Notes: generated by a model not told the origin, from the letters alone. A stretch of 64,000 bases of DNA from JAGTVG01 sp963699805 (GCA_963699805.1 CAVOVH010000008.1:124001-188000); one strand, 5' to 3'; numbered from the stretch's first letter, positions 8,968 through 19,099 are shown. A program made the numbers and translations.

Positions 8968-10642
8968 TTACTATCAGCTGTGATGTAAACTCCATTTGAG
9001 AATCAACTCCATTAGTAAGGTCTGAAACCTCCATGTATGCAGGAAAATCAATTACAAAGGGGGCATCGGCTTTAAATCCGGAAACACTTGCCATGAAGGT
9101 TTTCTGTGGAATATTTACTTCGATTTTTGTATTTGGGAACCGAATCCTTTTACTCATATCATTGCAATAAAATGAGCTGCCCGGCTCCTCCCCTACAAAC
9201 TGACCCAGGTTATGATATTTTATCAGGGAAACGAGATGTCCGGCAGTCGACAACACGCCCCCATCAACCAACACATAACAATCTCCCTGAAATGTTTTTT
9301 CACTGGGTGGCATGGGTTCATATAACGGTCCGAATTCTTCCACCCGATCGGTATCATCAAAATAAGTAAACGGCTCTTGGGCAAGGTAAGATAACAGGAC
9401 CGCGGCAAAAAAAGGATGACCACCCTGATTACCACGTAAATCCAATATGAGGTTTTGAATATTCTTTTGTCGGATCGCGGTAAATACCTGATCCATTTTA
9501 TTGAGATAACTGTCTAAATCTGGTATGGCAAATGAGCCCATCTTCAGTATACCTGTATTTATTTCATCACGAATTGAAAAAGAAACCGGATCCTCAACTC
9601 CATTCCTTTGGATGTATCTTTCGTCCTCCCCGATCTCTATCATGGTCCTCCCGCTGATCCTGATGTTTGAAATCTCACCACTTTCAGGCGCTTGATATTC
9701 AACTATAAAGCGCTCGGAATTATCAAGAATCTGATAATAATAAATGAAATGACGGTTGATCTCAAAATACTTGGCGCTCACATTATTACCATCCGTAGGG
9801 ATCCAGGAAAAAATGGTCTTTCTGATCTCATCCAGGTTTTTCCCATTGATTGAATGTAAAATGGATCCTGCGGGAATGGATTCATAAGGGGAATAACTGC
9901 CCAGGCAATATGCCTGATCTCCGGAAAAATAGATCTGAAGAGGAACAAAGCTACCCGATTCCCGGCAAGCTTCCCGGCACTTCTCTGATAATCGAATGCC
10001 GGTATGACTGCAATTCACCTTTTCAATTACAGGAGCAATCCAGTGATAAAATTCACCGGCTGTTAAACCTTCCCGAATCCGGTCATTGACTTCAGTAAAT
10101 ATTCGGTTCATCTGCTCCTCTTCGCAGAACAGGTACAATTGTGGATGGTAAGCCTCCAGGTTCTTTTTTAAAAAGTTAAGGTCTTCTTTTAACTGTTCGC
10201 ATGTAAAATGTTGATCCAGGAGGGCCAGTCCGTTACTTTTCTGATCAGTGACCTGATTATTTGTTTCACAGGATCTGCTGATCCTTAAAGCATGTATGGA
10301 TTGATCCGGGAATATAAAATTTCCTTCAATCTCGTTTTGAGCAATCCTCCAAATTCCTTCGAATTCTGTATTTTTTGATGGAATTCTGAAATACAGCTGA
10401 TCCCCGGAAATCCGGATCTCCGAGAGCGGATCATCCTGAATTTGCTGTTCGCCGTCAAACAGGTAAATCCGGCCGGAAAGTTGATTTTCTTCATTTACCT
10501 TAAATATCAATTCGAGATCGAACTGGTCCATAAATTTTCCTTTCCATGTTCCAGCAATCTGATGGGTTTCATTAGAAAAAGTCAGGATGGAGAAGCTGAA
10601 GATCATCAGGAATATCGCTGTTGCTTTTAATATTGTTGTCAT
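8954..10642 (-). CDS. Exported S41-family (C-terminal processing type) peptidase
   Basis: A 562-residue protein with a signal peptide (1-24) and a beta-rich N-terminal domain (about 28-122; AGTWKGKF, of the type that precedes many Bacteroidota hydrolases). An S41 core starts near 145. The core holds a PDZ-like segment (IPAGSILHSINGKNLDEI), the NLILDLRGNQGG strand and a nucleophile region VDGGVLSTAGH with Ser465. S41 enzymes cut C-terminal or unfolded peptides in the periplasm. The usual downstream Lys of tail-specific proteases is not obvious, so activity may follow the tricorn-like version. It is convergent with folE. No operon partner is seen within 600 bp upstream. Confidence 0.82.
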   Translation of the reverse strand: MTTILKATAIFLMIFSFSILTFSNETHQIAGTWKGKFMDQFDLELIFKVNEENQLSGRIYLFDGEQQIQDDPLSEIRISGDQLYFRIPSKNTEFEGIWRIAQNEIEGNFIFPDQSIHALRISRSCETNNQVTDQKSNGLALLDQHFTCEQLKEDLNFLKKNLEAYHPQLYLFCEEEQMNRIFTEVNDRIREGLTAGEFYHWIAPVIEKVNCSHTGIRLSEKCREACRESGSFVPLQIYFSGDQAYCLGSYSPYESIPAGSILHSINGKNLDEIRKTIFSWIPTDGNNVSAKYFEINRHFIYYYQILDNSERFIVEYQAPESGEISNIRISGRTMIEIGEDERYIQRNGVEDPVSFSIRDEINTGILKMGSFAIPDLDSYLNKMDQVFTAIRQKNIQNLILDLRGNQGGHPFFAAVLLSYLAQEPFTYFDDTDRVEEFGPLYEPMPPSEKTFQGDCYVLVDGGVLSTAGHLVSLIKYHNLGQFVGEEPGSSFYCNDMSKRIRFPNTKIEVNIPQKTFMASVSGFKADAPFVIDFPAYMEVSDLTNGVDSQMEFTSQLIVSKNK

Positions 10643-11255
10643 GATCGTGTTGTTTAAAAAGTGAGTTAAATTAAATCAAGTTCCTGTCTCACGAAGCTGA
10701 AACAAATTTCACTAAGAAAAGAACTATGATTCTACATTTTATTTGTATGAACGTTCAGGGTAGATTTTTATAACATTTTTTAGACCGGGAAGCGAAAATA
10801 GTAGATCAATGAGACCTTTCCGATGGTTAATTGGAGGCATCTGTTAAAATTTTCCCCCGGACTTTAAGAAAATGACATTAAATAGAAGACGGACGATCAC
10901 CAATTTATGCCAAGGATTCATCAAGACTGTTATTCCTTGTATTCTATTTTTTCCGTCATACCCTGGTTGTCTTTAGGGTAGGCATAACACATTCGCAGGA
11001 ATCTCAATCAATCCATGCAGATTCCTGGTGGATTTACCATTGTTCGAATTTCTGGAATGGAGACTACAGGAGGACAATCATACCTTCATTAATTAAATGG
11101 ATCAAGCCAAGAAAGTGAAGGCCGAAAATAATATTAATTCATGGATTATACTCGGATACATAAAATTATTAATGGTAGACCGGTCCTACTGATATGAAAA
11201 AATTGTAAGCGTAAAGGCAGGCGAAAATTCAAATACCCCTGGCAAAGAAATCAAA
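10643..11255. other. Intergenic region, no gene recognised
   Basis: 613 bp between the 5' end of the S41 peptidase and the 3' end of the SDR gene. No long open frame, RNA gene or clear repeat was recognised. The left part presumably holds the peptidase promoter. Confidence 0.5.
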
Positions 11256-12185
11256 TTATGGATTGGCCTGATACCACTCAACCGTTCTTTTGACCCCTTC
11301 CTGATAGCTTACCTTTTCGAATGGGAATGCCTGGTCGAATTTCGAGCTGTCAAATAGATAATCCGAATCATTCTGATACAGCATCTCGATGTTTTCCTGC
11401 AGAGGTTTATTAAACAAACCCATCAGTATGATCAGCCATTTTTTTACTACCATATATTTCGGTTTTGTTTGAAATGCCTGTGCGACCAGTTTAATTAATT
11501 CTTCCCCGGTCAGTACTTTCCGGTCGGTAGGCAGGTGCCAGACCTGGTTGTAGGCATTTCCGGTATTGCCCAGCAAGGCAGTAGCTCTCCCTGCATCCGG
11601 GGTATAGGTAAAGGAATGTTTTACCTTATCATCGACGAGCCATTGAGCAGATTTACCTTTGGCCAGGTTTTCAAAAACAGTAACTGATACCACGCTTAAA
11701 GGTGTATCCGGTCCATAAAAATCAGCAGCCCGGGCTATCAATGCCTCCAGGTTCCTTTTATCCACTTCATTCATGAGCATTTCAACGATCTTTGCACGTA
11801 CTTCCCCTTTTTTACTGCTGGGGTGGGCAGGAGTCTTTTCCGTCATCCAGCCATTCACCTTACCGTACAGATAAACATTGTCAAAAAAAACAAGTTTGGC
11901 TTCATTTTCCTGGCAGGCATCAATGACGTTCCGCATGATCACAGGCCAGGTAGATTCCCAAACTTTAATATCGTAGGGTAAACCCACCGTCAAATACACC
12001 ACATCAGACCCTTTCACGACCTTAAATACCTGGTCTTTGACCATAAGGTCGGCAGTCATTAATTCATCGGTTTCGTTCACTTTTCTTGGATTCCGGCTGA
12101 CAAGCCTGATCCGATCCGTATATTGAACCAGATTTTTTGCGATTTCCTTTCCAATGATTCCGGTTGCTCCAAGAATGGTCTGCAT
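11256..12185 (-). CDS. NAD(P)-binding Rossmann protein, NmrA/epimerase-like SDR
   Basis: A 309-residue extended or atypical short-chain dehydrogenase. The nucleotide-binding loop is at the very N-terminus (LGATGIIGKEIA), followed by a basic VSRNPRK segment that favours NADP. The catalytic Tyr region is atypical (FFDNVYLYGKV, residue about 107) without a standard YxxxK. A substrate-binding half follows, with WHLPTDRKVLTGEEL as in UDP-sugar epimerase-like proteins. It is cytoplasmic; the substrate is unknown. The DUF4230 gene lies 37 bp upstream on the same strand. The family includes both enzymes and redox-sensing proteins, so activity is not certain. Confidence 0.78.
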   Translation of the reverse strand: MQTILGATGIIGKEIAKNLVQYTDRIRLVSRNPRKVNETDELMTADLMVKDQVFKVVKGSDVVYLTVGLPYDIKVWESTWPVIMRNVIDACQENEAKLVFFDNVYLYGKVNGWMTEKTPAHPSSKKGEVRAKIVEMLMNEVDKRNLEALIARAADFYGPDTPLSVVSVTVFENLAKGKSAQWLVDDKVKHSFTYTPDAGRATALLGNTGNAYNQVWHLPTDRKVLTGEELIKLVAQAFQTKPKYMVVKKWLIILMGLFNKPLQENIEMLYQNDSDYLFDSSKFDQAFPFEKVSYQEGVKRTVEWYQANP

Positions 12186-12222
12186 AATTAATTTGTTTTT
12201 AGCAAATGGTTCTATTTTTGAG

Positions 12223-12915
12223 TCAGCGTGATTCTTTCCATTCCGGTGCGATCAGCTCACCGCCTGGTTCATAGATGAAGATTACAGGTTTATCAGCAAA
12301 TTTTTCAATCAGGGGCCTTAGGATCACCTCCGCATTATTTTTTGTCTCTTCCAGAATCCCATCTTCCAAGGCACTGATCCTGATCTGACGTTCGGCTTCC
12401 CGATAGGCGCGTTCTATTACGCCTTTGGTTTCCTCTTCATCAGGAAAGATCCGGCTCCACCAGCTTGATCTTTCAAAGTCATAAACCCTCGTATTCTCCA
12501 GGTCCAATTTATAATAACAGAGTTCCGGATCCGGCAAGTGGACGATCAGCGTATCATCCTGAAAAATGATATCTTTCAGTTTGAGCCGGGTCAGGTCGAT
12601 GCACCCGACAGCCTCTCCCTGTGTAATTAAAACTGCTTTGAGGTCAGGGCTGTAATCAAACTGTCTTAAAGCCGTAGAGCCTTTTATCTTCCCTTCACTC
12701 AACTGCTGATAATCAAATATTTCATGGTAATTGTATTTGATCAACTCGATTTTGCCCAATTCTTCTACTTTTTCGAGAATCAGCCGTGTATTAATCACCT
12801 CCACTGAACTTTTCCCGCCTTTCCCTGGAAAATCAAAGCCCAAATACCATATAAAAAGCAAGATGAGAAGAAGGATCCATGGCAAGCCAAAAAATAAAAG
12901 CCTGATTTGTTTCAT
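12223..12915 (-). CDS. DUF4230 membrane-anchored protein
   Basis: A 230-residue protein with one N-terminal transmembrane helix (about 6-27) and an extracytoplasmic domain resembling DUF4230. Features are KIELIKYNYHEIFDY early on, a central GEAVGCIDLTRLKLKDI, and a C-terminal helix-rich part (AYREAERQIRISALEDG) ending VIFIYEPG. The family is common in Bacteroidota and Firmicutes and has no established function. The gene is followed closely by the SDR gene on the same strand; the pairing may only reflect a shared transcript. Confidence 0.75.
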   Translation of the reverse strand: MKQIRLLFFGLPWILLLILLFIWYLGFDFPGKGGKSSVEVINTRLILEKVEELGKIELIKYNYHEIFDYQQLSEGKIKGSTALRQFDYSPDLKAVLITQGEAVGCIDLTRLKLKDIIFQDDTLIVHLPDPELCYYKLDLENTRVYDFERSSWWSRIFPDEEETKGVIERAYREAERQIRISALEDGILEETKNNAEVILRPLIEKFADKPVIFIYEPGGELIAPEWKESR

Positions 12916-12986
12916 AAAATGGTCATCACTTTACCTTGAATATACATATATTTCCTCTAAAATCACTTCCATTCTTTACTGAAGCC

Positions 12987-14063
12987 TTATCTTTCCCTAT
13001 TCCAGATTGTAATGGATTGGGAAGGTAATTTTTCCGGATCCAGCACAACATGTTTGATTTTCTCCCGGTTCCAGGTGTAAATCACATGTACCATACCTTT
13101 TTGATCCTGGATCACGGCCGGATATGAATATTCTCCAGGCTTTTCTTCCAGCACCACAGAAGCTTTCCATGAAAATCCGTCCTCACTGATCGCAATATTC
13201 AGGGGGTATCTCGGCCCACCCCACTCCTTTTCTGGTTTAGGACTGTGATTGTAAGCCAGCAGATGAATCCCATTTGACAAAGTAATGGCATCGATTCCCG
13301 AGTTGGGATTGGGAAGACCGACCGGCTCGAGCACACTCCATGAATTACCTTGGTCCACGGATATCGAGTGGATTATCAGCCCATTCTGACTCCTGCATAA
13401 GATCTGCAACCATCCATTTTCATGCTGAAGGATCGTTGGCTGGATCACCTGGTATTCCGATGCGGGATCAACCGCCACGTTAGGTTTCCAGGATTTCCCA
13501 AAATCACCGGTAATCTCCATATGCACTTTCCAGCCGTTGTCTTCCGTGCTGGACGGACATAAAAGATTTCCGTTCTTCAACAGAACGGGTTTATTTTTCA
13601 CAGGCCCCAGATTTCCCTCAGGTAATTTTTCCGCCAGAGACCAGGTTTGCCCTCCATCTCCGGATCTTTTGATCATGCCCCACCATGATTCCGGATCGGT
13701 TCCCACCTTATAAAACAAAATCAGCTCACCCCCGGGTACCTGATAAAGGACCGGATTCCAGCAGGGGTAACGTTTACCATCAAAAATCCCATCCGCGACA
13801 GAATAGGGTGCACTCCATGCTCTGTTCATTTTTGTGCTCAGCCATATTTCAACATCTTCATTCTTTTCATGAGTCCCTCCAAAAAAAGCTGCGACCAGCT
13901 TATCACCACTTTCCGCAATCGTACTGGCGTGGCAGGATTTAAAGGGTGCCTTATCAAAAATGAACTCTTCAACCAGTACGGGATTTTCCTGTGCAGATAA
14001 AGGAATAAAGACCATCATGAAATGGGCGATGAGAAGTGAGACAAATTGAAAGTGGTATATCAT
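12987..14063 (-). CDS. Exported sialidase-like (BNR/Asp-box) protein
   Basis: A 358-residue protein with a signal peptide (1-24, ending PLSAQ) and a six-bladed beta-propeller pattern. At least three Asp boxes are seen (SGDGGQTW, TGDFGKSW, SVDQGNSW) plus a variant SEDGFSW. The opening CHASTIAESGDKLVAAFFGG and the central KNKPVLLKNGNLLCPSS place it with the exo-alpha-sialidase-like group of secreted Bacteroidota proteins. True GH33 sialidases need an arginine triad and a Tyr/Glu pair, which cannot be assigned by eye, so the glycan substrate stays open. It lies 5 bp after the histidine kinase gene and is probably co-transcribed with it. Confidence 0.75.
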   Translation of the reverse strand: MIYHFQFVSLLIAHFMMVFIPLSAQENPVLVEEFIFDKAPFKSCHASTIAESGDKLVAAFFGGTHEKNEDVEIWLSTKMNRAWSAPYSVADGIFDGKRYPCWNPVLYQVPGGELILFYKVGTDPESWWGMIKRSGDGGQTWSLAEKLPEGNLGPVKNKPVLLKNGNLLCPSSTEDNGWKVHMEITGDFGKSWKPNVAVDPASEYQVIQPTILQHENGWLQILCRSQNGLIIHSISVDQGNSWSVLEPVGLPNPNSGIDAITLSNGIHLLAYNHSPKPEKEWGGPRYPLNIAISEDGFSWKASVVLEEKPGEYSYPAVIQDQKGMVHVIYTWNREKIKHVVLDPEKLPSQSITIWNRER

Positions 14064-14068
14064 GTTTG

Positions 14069-15355
14069 TTATATTGGAAAACTAATTTCAAAACGGGTGA
14101 AATCATCTTTCTTACTTTCCAGCCGGATCTTTCCCTCCAGTTTTTCCACACACGATTTTACCACATAGAGTCCCAGTCCATTTCCTTGAGATAATTCAGT
14201 TCCCCTGAAATACATATCAAAAATCCGGTTAAAAAAGGTTTCATCGATACCAATTCCATTATCTTCAAAATGGATCCTCATCTCCTTGTTGCGTTCAAAG
14301 ACATTTACATTTATGCCGGCGTGACTCCCTTTCGCATACTGGATCGCATTTTCAGCCAGATTGTTAAGGATGATCCCCACGATCTTATTCCTTGCATCCA
14401 GGTCCTTGTAATGGCTCAGATTGCTGCGGAAGTCAATCTGATGTCCTTCCTGATCAAGTTTTTCCTTCAAATCGCTGACAATCTGTTGTAGGGAAAATTT
14501 ATGGCCATCAGGCTGAAAACTGCTGATCTCATACAGCATGTAAAATTTTTTCAGCATCAGATCCATCCTGTTCACCGTTTTCACCATCAAATTCATTATT
14601 TCCATCCCTTTGGGATCGATCTTTGTAAGTCTGGCTACTTCATTCAATCCTTTCAATGTAGTCAGGGGCCTTCGGAAATCATGAGAACTTCGATAAAAAA
14701 GAAGGTCAAGCTCCCGATTCAATTTCTGTAATTCTTCCGTCCTTTCCTCCACCTTAAGCTCCAGATACTGGTTGTTCTGAAGAATTTCTTCATTGATTCT
14801 GAATAATTTTTCGGAAAGTTTCTCGTATTTCGTTTTTAGAAAAATAACAAGGTATCCACCAACTAAAAAAAGCAAAATCTTAAATGCATAGGCATAAGAG
14901 GGTTCATTCGGTTGGCTCCCCTGAACAAGCCAGATTTGAGGGAAAAATTGATCGATTATCAAAAGAAACGCCAGGTTTAGAAAGGTGATGACAATGAGTA
15001 TGAGGCGTTCCCGCCGTTTGATGATAATGATAGACACAATGAAAACAAGGAAAAAAATGACTGCATTTGCAAAATAAAATCCTCCTCCATCCACAAAAAT
15101 GGCAAAATTGATCATGGCATACAGGGAAGGTATCAATAACTTATTCAACCACCGGATCTCTTTCCATTTTTTTGCCTTTTTATAGACAAATAGGATGAGC
15201 AGAAATGCGGTAAATTCAATTCCAACTGAATAATAATTACGGGTATAAAAAAGATCAAAAAAAAATAAAAGAGCCGTGATGATAGCACCAAAGGAACAAA
15301 TAAAGATGAAAAACTGATATTCAAGCTGTTTTGTCCTGTCGATATGTATGGTCAC
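14069..15355 (-). CDS. Membrane sensor histidine kinase, orphan
   Basis: A 428-residue kinase with about six transmembrane helices in residues 12-175, a coiled coil (about 176-218) and a complete transmitter. His225 is in SSHDFRRPLTTLKG, the N box is NNLAENAIQYA (331-341), and the G boxes are DNGIGI (365) and GNGLGLYVV (391). There is no PAS, receiver or periplasmic sensor domain, so the membrane part should sense the signal. No response regulator gene is in the window, so its partner is elsewhere. The close downstream sialidase-like gene on the same strand suggests a shared transcript, not necessarily a shared task. Confidence 0.9.
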   Translation of the reverse strand: MTIHIDRTKQLEYQFFIFICSFGAIITALLFFFDLFYTRNYYSVGIEFTAFLLILFVYKKAKKWKEIRWLNKLLIPSLYAMINFAIFVDGGGFYFANAVIFFLVFIVSIIIIKRRERLILIVITFLNLAFLLIIDQFFPQIWLVQGSQPNEPSYAYAFKILLFLVGGYLVIFLKTKYEKLSEKLFRINEEILQNNQYLELKVEERTEELQKLNRELDLLFYRSSHDFRRPLTTLKGLNEVARLTKIDPKGMEIMNLMVKTVNRMDLMLKKFYMLYEISSFQPDGHKFSLQQIVSDLKEKLDQEGHQIDFRSNLSHYKDLDARNKIVGIILNNLAENAIQYAKGSHAGINVNVFERNKEMRIHFEDNGIGIDETFFNRIFDMYFRGTELSQGNGLGLYVVKSCVEKLEGKIRLESKKDDFTRFEISFPI

Positions 15356-16190
15356 CGGGATGGTCAGTTATAATAACCAAATCAAGATAGCACAATGTGA
15401 AAATATATCAAAATGATTGCAAGGATATACGATTAATAACAAATTTGCCCGACCTTCTGAAATCAAGATAAATTTAATGTGCTGGAATTTTATAATTGCT
15501 TCTGGAAGGAAAGCTCTTGTGCGCCAGGTGTCTGAGATGATTTCAAGGGTTTGTCGAAAGGAGAGTGAAGTCACCTGAGCGCACAAGAACTTTGACTTTC
15601 TCTGATTATCTTTATAATCAGATTAAAATGCTTTTTCAACTAAAACATTACATCCATAAAAGCAAAGAACAAAGGACTTTCGTTTCATCTTCACATAAAC
15701 ATCTTTGCCTGGTGCTAAGATAGGGCTATTTGATTTTTATTAAATCTAAAAACATTCACAATGCTTACATCAGTAATAAAAGATGTAATATAATTCCTGC
15801 ATTTTGATTCTGCTTAAACGGATAAAGGATTCAGGATACCTGAAGCCTTGTTTTATCATAAAATTTACTGATCTGAATGACATACTGGAATGTAATATAT
15901 ATCGGATTAATTTAATTTTAGGGAAACTTACCTTAGAATTAGACCACTGTCATTATATTCTCACCTAATCATTCCCATTTGCTTTTTTTATCATTTCATT
16001 ATTTGTCGAAATTAGACAGGGCAGAATGTAGAAGGAAAAAAAATCATTGGGCAAGGACCTATAGAAATTTACTTTTTTTAATATCAATAAAATAAACTTA
16101 TTTTCACATAAATTGAATAAATGATATTATTTTTAAGTCATTTCATGGCATTGTTGCATTGAGAAGCTGCCTTTATTATAATTGGGGAAT
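15356..16190. other. Long AT-rich intergenic region with inverted repeat
   Basis: About 830 bp between the divergent histidine kinase and penicillin-acylase genes. No convincing gene was found. A 72-residue antisense frame at 15368-15586 has no recognisable features. The main structure is the inverted repeat at 15516-15587. The rest is very AT-rich and probably holds both promoters. Confidence 0.5.
15516..15587. repeat. Inverted repeat with 15-nt arms
   Basis: CTTGTGCGCCAGGTG at 15516-15530 pairs with CACCTGAGCGCACAAG at 15572-15587, with one bulged base and a 41-nt spacer. Similarity continues outward (AAAGCT versus AAAGTT read on the other strand), giving about 22 matching positions. It could be a cruciform, an RNA hairpin near the kinase 5' end, or the ends of a tiny mobile element. 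No target duplication is evident. Confidence 0.6.
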
Positions 16191-18632
16191 ATGAAATTTT
16201 TAAGATTTTTATTTTCTTTTATCATCTCCATTGGATTGATCTTTTTCCTTAACAAATCCATGAACATTGAAGGATTAGGTAAAATCCCTCCAATTGGCAA
16301 GCTTCTTGATCCTTTTCATGGTTTCTGGCAAAATGCCGAAAAAGACCCGCTCGATCTGAAAATTTCCCTGGATCACCCGGAATTATCAAATGAGGTAAAA
16401 GTTCTGTATGAGAAAAATCTCATCCCTCACATCTATGCAAACAATGATTATGATCTATATTTTGTTCAGGGATACCTGACAGCCTATCACCGATTATGGC
16501 AAATGGAATTTCTCTGCTATGTCGCTTCCGGAAGAGTCTCAGAGATCCTGGGTGAAATTGCCCTTGATTTTGATCGAAGACAGCGCCGTACAGGACTTTC
16601 CTATGGTGCAGAAAATTCTTTGAAAGAACTGGAAAAGGAAAACAGTGATATCCGCTTCCTTCAGGCATATACGGATGGAGTTAACGCCTATATCAACCAG
16701 CTGGATTATAAAGACTACCCGATTGAATATAAAATCCTGAATTATCACCCGGAAAATTGGACGCCATTAAAGAATGTATTACTTATAAAATATATGGCGG
16801 AGGATCTCTCGGGAAGTGATTATGATCTCCAAAATACGAATATGGTGCAGATCTTTGGGAAGGCCAGATTTGATTTCCTTTTTCCAGATTTCCCTGATGG
16901 AATTGATCCCATCATTCCATCAGATGTAAAATGGAACTTCGATCCTGTAAAAGTGAAAACTCCGGATGAATTCTTCATCCAGAATAAATTCTCACCCATT
17001 ATTCCGGAAAATACCCGGGAAGGTATCGGAAGCAATAACTGGGCCATCTCTCCAGGAAAAACAAAAAATGGGTATGCCATTCTCTGTAATGACCCCCATC
17101 TTCGGTTCACCATGCCCTCGATCTGGTTTGCCCAACAGCTTACCGCCCCCGGCATTAATACCTACGGGGTTACCATCCCGGGACTACCCGGAGTGTTGCT
17201 TGGCTTCAACGATTCTATTGCCTGGGGATTTACCAATGCCCCGCGTGATGTAAGAGACTGGTATCAGATCACTTTCAAGTATGGCGAAAAAGAAGAATAC
17301 CTGTATGACGGCAAATGGCTGAAAACACAGAAAAGAATTGAGAAAATAAACATTAAAGAAAGTAATACTTATATTGATACAGTCATTTACACGCACTATG
17401 GACCCATAGTATATGATGAAACCTTTGCCGGTGATTCATCCAAATTGAATTTTTCTTTAAGGTGGACCGCCCATAACCCTTCCAAAGAGTTGACGGGGAT
17501 CTATCATTTGAATCGTCTCAAAAACATGCATGAAATTGAAAATGTTTTAAATGAATTTGAGTGTCCGCCCCAGAATATTGCCATTGCCACTCGCAAAGGA
17601 GATATCGGTATTTTTATTGAAGGAAAATTCCCTTTGAAATGGAAGGAACAGGGCAAATATTTAATGGATGGAAGTGATTCCAGGTATGAATGGCAGGGAT
17701 ATATTCCTGTGGAACACAATGCCAAGGTCATCAATCCCAAAAGAGGTTTTGTCAGTTCAGCCAATCAGCATCCATATACAGAGGACTACCCTTATTATTA
17801 TTATAATAATACCGAGGAATACTTCAGGAACAGGAGGATCAACAGCAAGCTATCCACATTGACAGATATTACCATCGATGAAATGATGCAACTGCAAAAT
17901 GACAGCTATCATTTGCTTGCCTCCGAAGCGCTTCCGGTAATGCTTGGAAGCCTCGACACGACAAACCTGACCAATAATCAGCTGAAAATCTATCATAATC
18001 TCCGGGACTGGGATTATTTTACCGATCCCAACCAGATAAGTCCTTCGTATTTTGAAGTCTGGTGGAATAAATTATATGAATTCCTGTGGGACGAATTCGA
18101 CCAGAAGGTCCCGATGGTTAAACCAAATGATTATATCACCATTAAGATCCTGAATGATTATCCATTGGATTCGGCCTTCGATAGGGTCGGAACTCCTGAA
18201 GAAGAAAAGATCAGAGATATACTGCATGCGTCTTATCTGGCCACCCTGGACAGCATTGATCACTGGAGGGATGAACACAATGATACCGAACCAGTCTGGT
18301 ATCAATTCAAAAATACAAGATTAATGCATTATATCAATCTGAAACCATTCAGCCGGTTGCAGGTTCCAGCCAGTGGAAATGAACACATTGTCAATGCCAA
18401 CGGACCGATCCATGGAGCCTCCTGGAGACTGATCGTTGAAATGGGTGAGCAGATCAGGGCCTATGGAATTTATCCGGGTGGACAAAGCGGGAATCCAGGA
18501 AGCCCGGCCTACGATACTTTTGTGGATGAATGGGCAGCCGGTAAATACTTTGAAATTAATTTCTGGAAAGTACCTGATGAAAGCAGAAAAGATCTCCAAA
18601 CTTTCAGGTTCCAACCCGAATCGAGACAATAA
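16191..18632 (+). CDS. Penicillin-acylase-family N-terminal nucleophile hydrolase
   Basis: An 813-residue precursor of the penicillin G acylase/acyl-homoserine-lactone acylase family. It should be exported, cut itself into alpha and beta chains, and hydrolyse an amide bond. The signal or anchor is at about 4-24. The alpha chain has IPHIYANNDYDLYFVQGYLTA in two adjoining parts, and the beta-chain nucleophile is Ser281 in GIGSNNWAISPGK. Further family marks are NDPHL and GLPGVLLGFNDSIAWGF. The ATG at 16191 is preferred over an in-frame TTG three codons upstream because it directly opens the signal peptide. A small membrane protein gene follows after 47 bp. The substrate (beta-lactam, AHL or another amide) cannot be told from sequence. 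Confidence 0.9.
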   Translation: MKFLRFLFSFIISIGLIFFLNKSMNIEGLGKIPPIGKLLDPFHGFWQNAEKDPLDLKISLDHPELSNEVKVLYEKNLIPHIYANNDYDLYFVQGYLTAYHRLWQMEFLCYVASGRVSEILGEIALDFDRRQRRTGLSYGAENSLKELEKENSDIRFLQAYTDGVNAYINQLDYKDYPIEYKILNYHPENWTPLKNVLLIKYMAEDLSGSDYDLQNTNMVQIFGKARFDFLFPDFPDGIDPIIPSDVKWNFDPVKVKTPDEFFIQNKFSPIIPENTREGIGSNNWAISPGKTKNGYAILCNDPHLRFTMPSIWFAQQLTAPGINTYGVTIPGLPGVLLGFNDSIAWGFTNAPRDVRDWYQITFKYGEKEEYLYDGKWLKTQKRIEKINIKESNTYIDTVIYTHYGPIVYDETFAGDSSKLNFSLRWTAHNPSKELTGIYHLNRLKNMHEIENVLNEFECPPQNIAIATRKGDIGIFIEGKFPLKWKEQGKYLMDGSDSRYEWQGYIPVEHNAKVINPKRGFVSSANQHPYTEDYPYYYYNNTEEYFRNRRINSKLSTLTDITIDEMMQLQNDSYHLLASEALPVMLGSLDTTNLTNNQLKIYHNLRDWDYFTDPNQISPSYFEVWWNKLYEFLWDEFDQKVPMVKPNDYITIKILNDYPLDSAFDRVGTPEEEKIRDILHASYLATLDSIDHWRDEHNDTEPVWYQFKNTRLMHYINLKPFSRLQVPASGNEHIVNANGPIHGASWRLIVEMGEQIRAYGIYPGGQSGNPGSPAYDTFVDEWAAGKYFEINFWKVPDESRKDLQTFRFQPESRQ

Positions 18633-18679
18633 TTTAATATATGGGAGTAAATGGGAGTAAAATGAAAATAGATTAATAA

Positions 18680-19051
18680 ATGAAATTTCTGGTAAAATTC
18701 ATCATAATAGGCATTCTCACTTATGTGTTCGAACAATTTTTACCCTGGTGGTCCATTGCCCTCGCTGCTTTCCTGGGTGGCATGATCTTTAAAACAAGAG
18801 GCCTTAATGCCTTTCTGGCGGGTGCCCTGGGAGTTGGCCTCATCTGGTTATGGTTTGCCTGGCGCATTGATTACCAGACAGATTCCATCCTCACCATTAA
18901 AATCGCCGGGATCTTGCAACTTGAAAATAAAAATCTGCTGATCGCAATTACCGTCCTTCTTGGGAGTATAATTGGCGCATTTTCCGCCTGGACTGGCTAT
19001 AATTTCAGAAGTTTATTTGAGAAGAAATCAAGAAAAGGGTACTATAGCTGA
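18680..19051 (+). CDS. Small four-helix membrane protein
   Basis: A 123-residue hydrophobic protein with about four predicted transmembrane helices (2-18, 22-37, 45-64, 85-107) and a basic C-terminal tail (KKSRKGYYS). No motif pointing to an enzyme or transporter family is visible. It follows the penicillin-acylase gene by 47 bp on the same strand and is probably co-transcribed. Function unknown. Confidence 0.7.
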   Translation: MKFLVKFIIIGILTYVFEQFLPWWSIALAAFLGGMIFKTRGLNAFLAGALGVGLIWLWFAWRIDYQTDSILTIKIAGILQLENKNLLIAITVLLGSIIGAFSAWTGYNFRSLFEKKSRKGYYS

Positions 19052-19099
19052 CCATGCTTTATCACTCCTGCCAGGGATGCTCTCCAAAAGCCGGATTGA

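Noticed and set aside
15368..15586. 72-residue antisense frame upstream of the histidine kinase gene
   Set aside because: Mixed composition without a domain or signal peptide, and it runs through the inverted repeat; no support as a gene.
18632..18662. Tandem ATGGGAGTAA decamers between the acylase and membrane-protein genes
   Set aside because: Only two short copies; more likely chance or a slippage event than a regulatory element.
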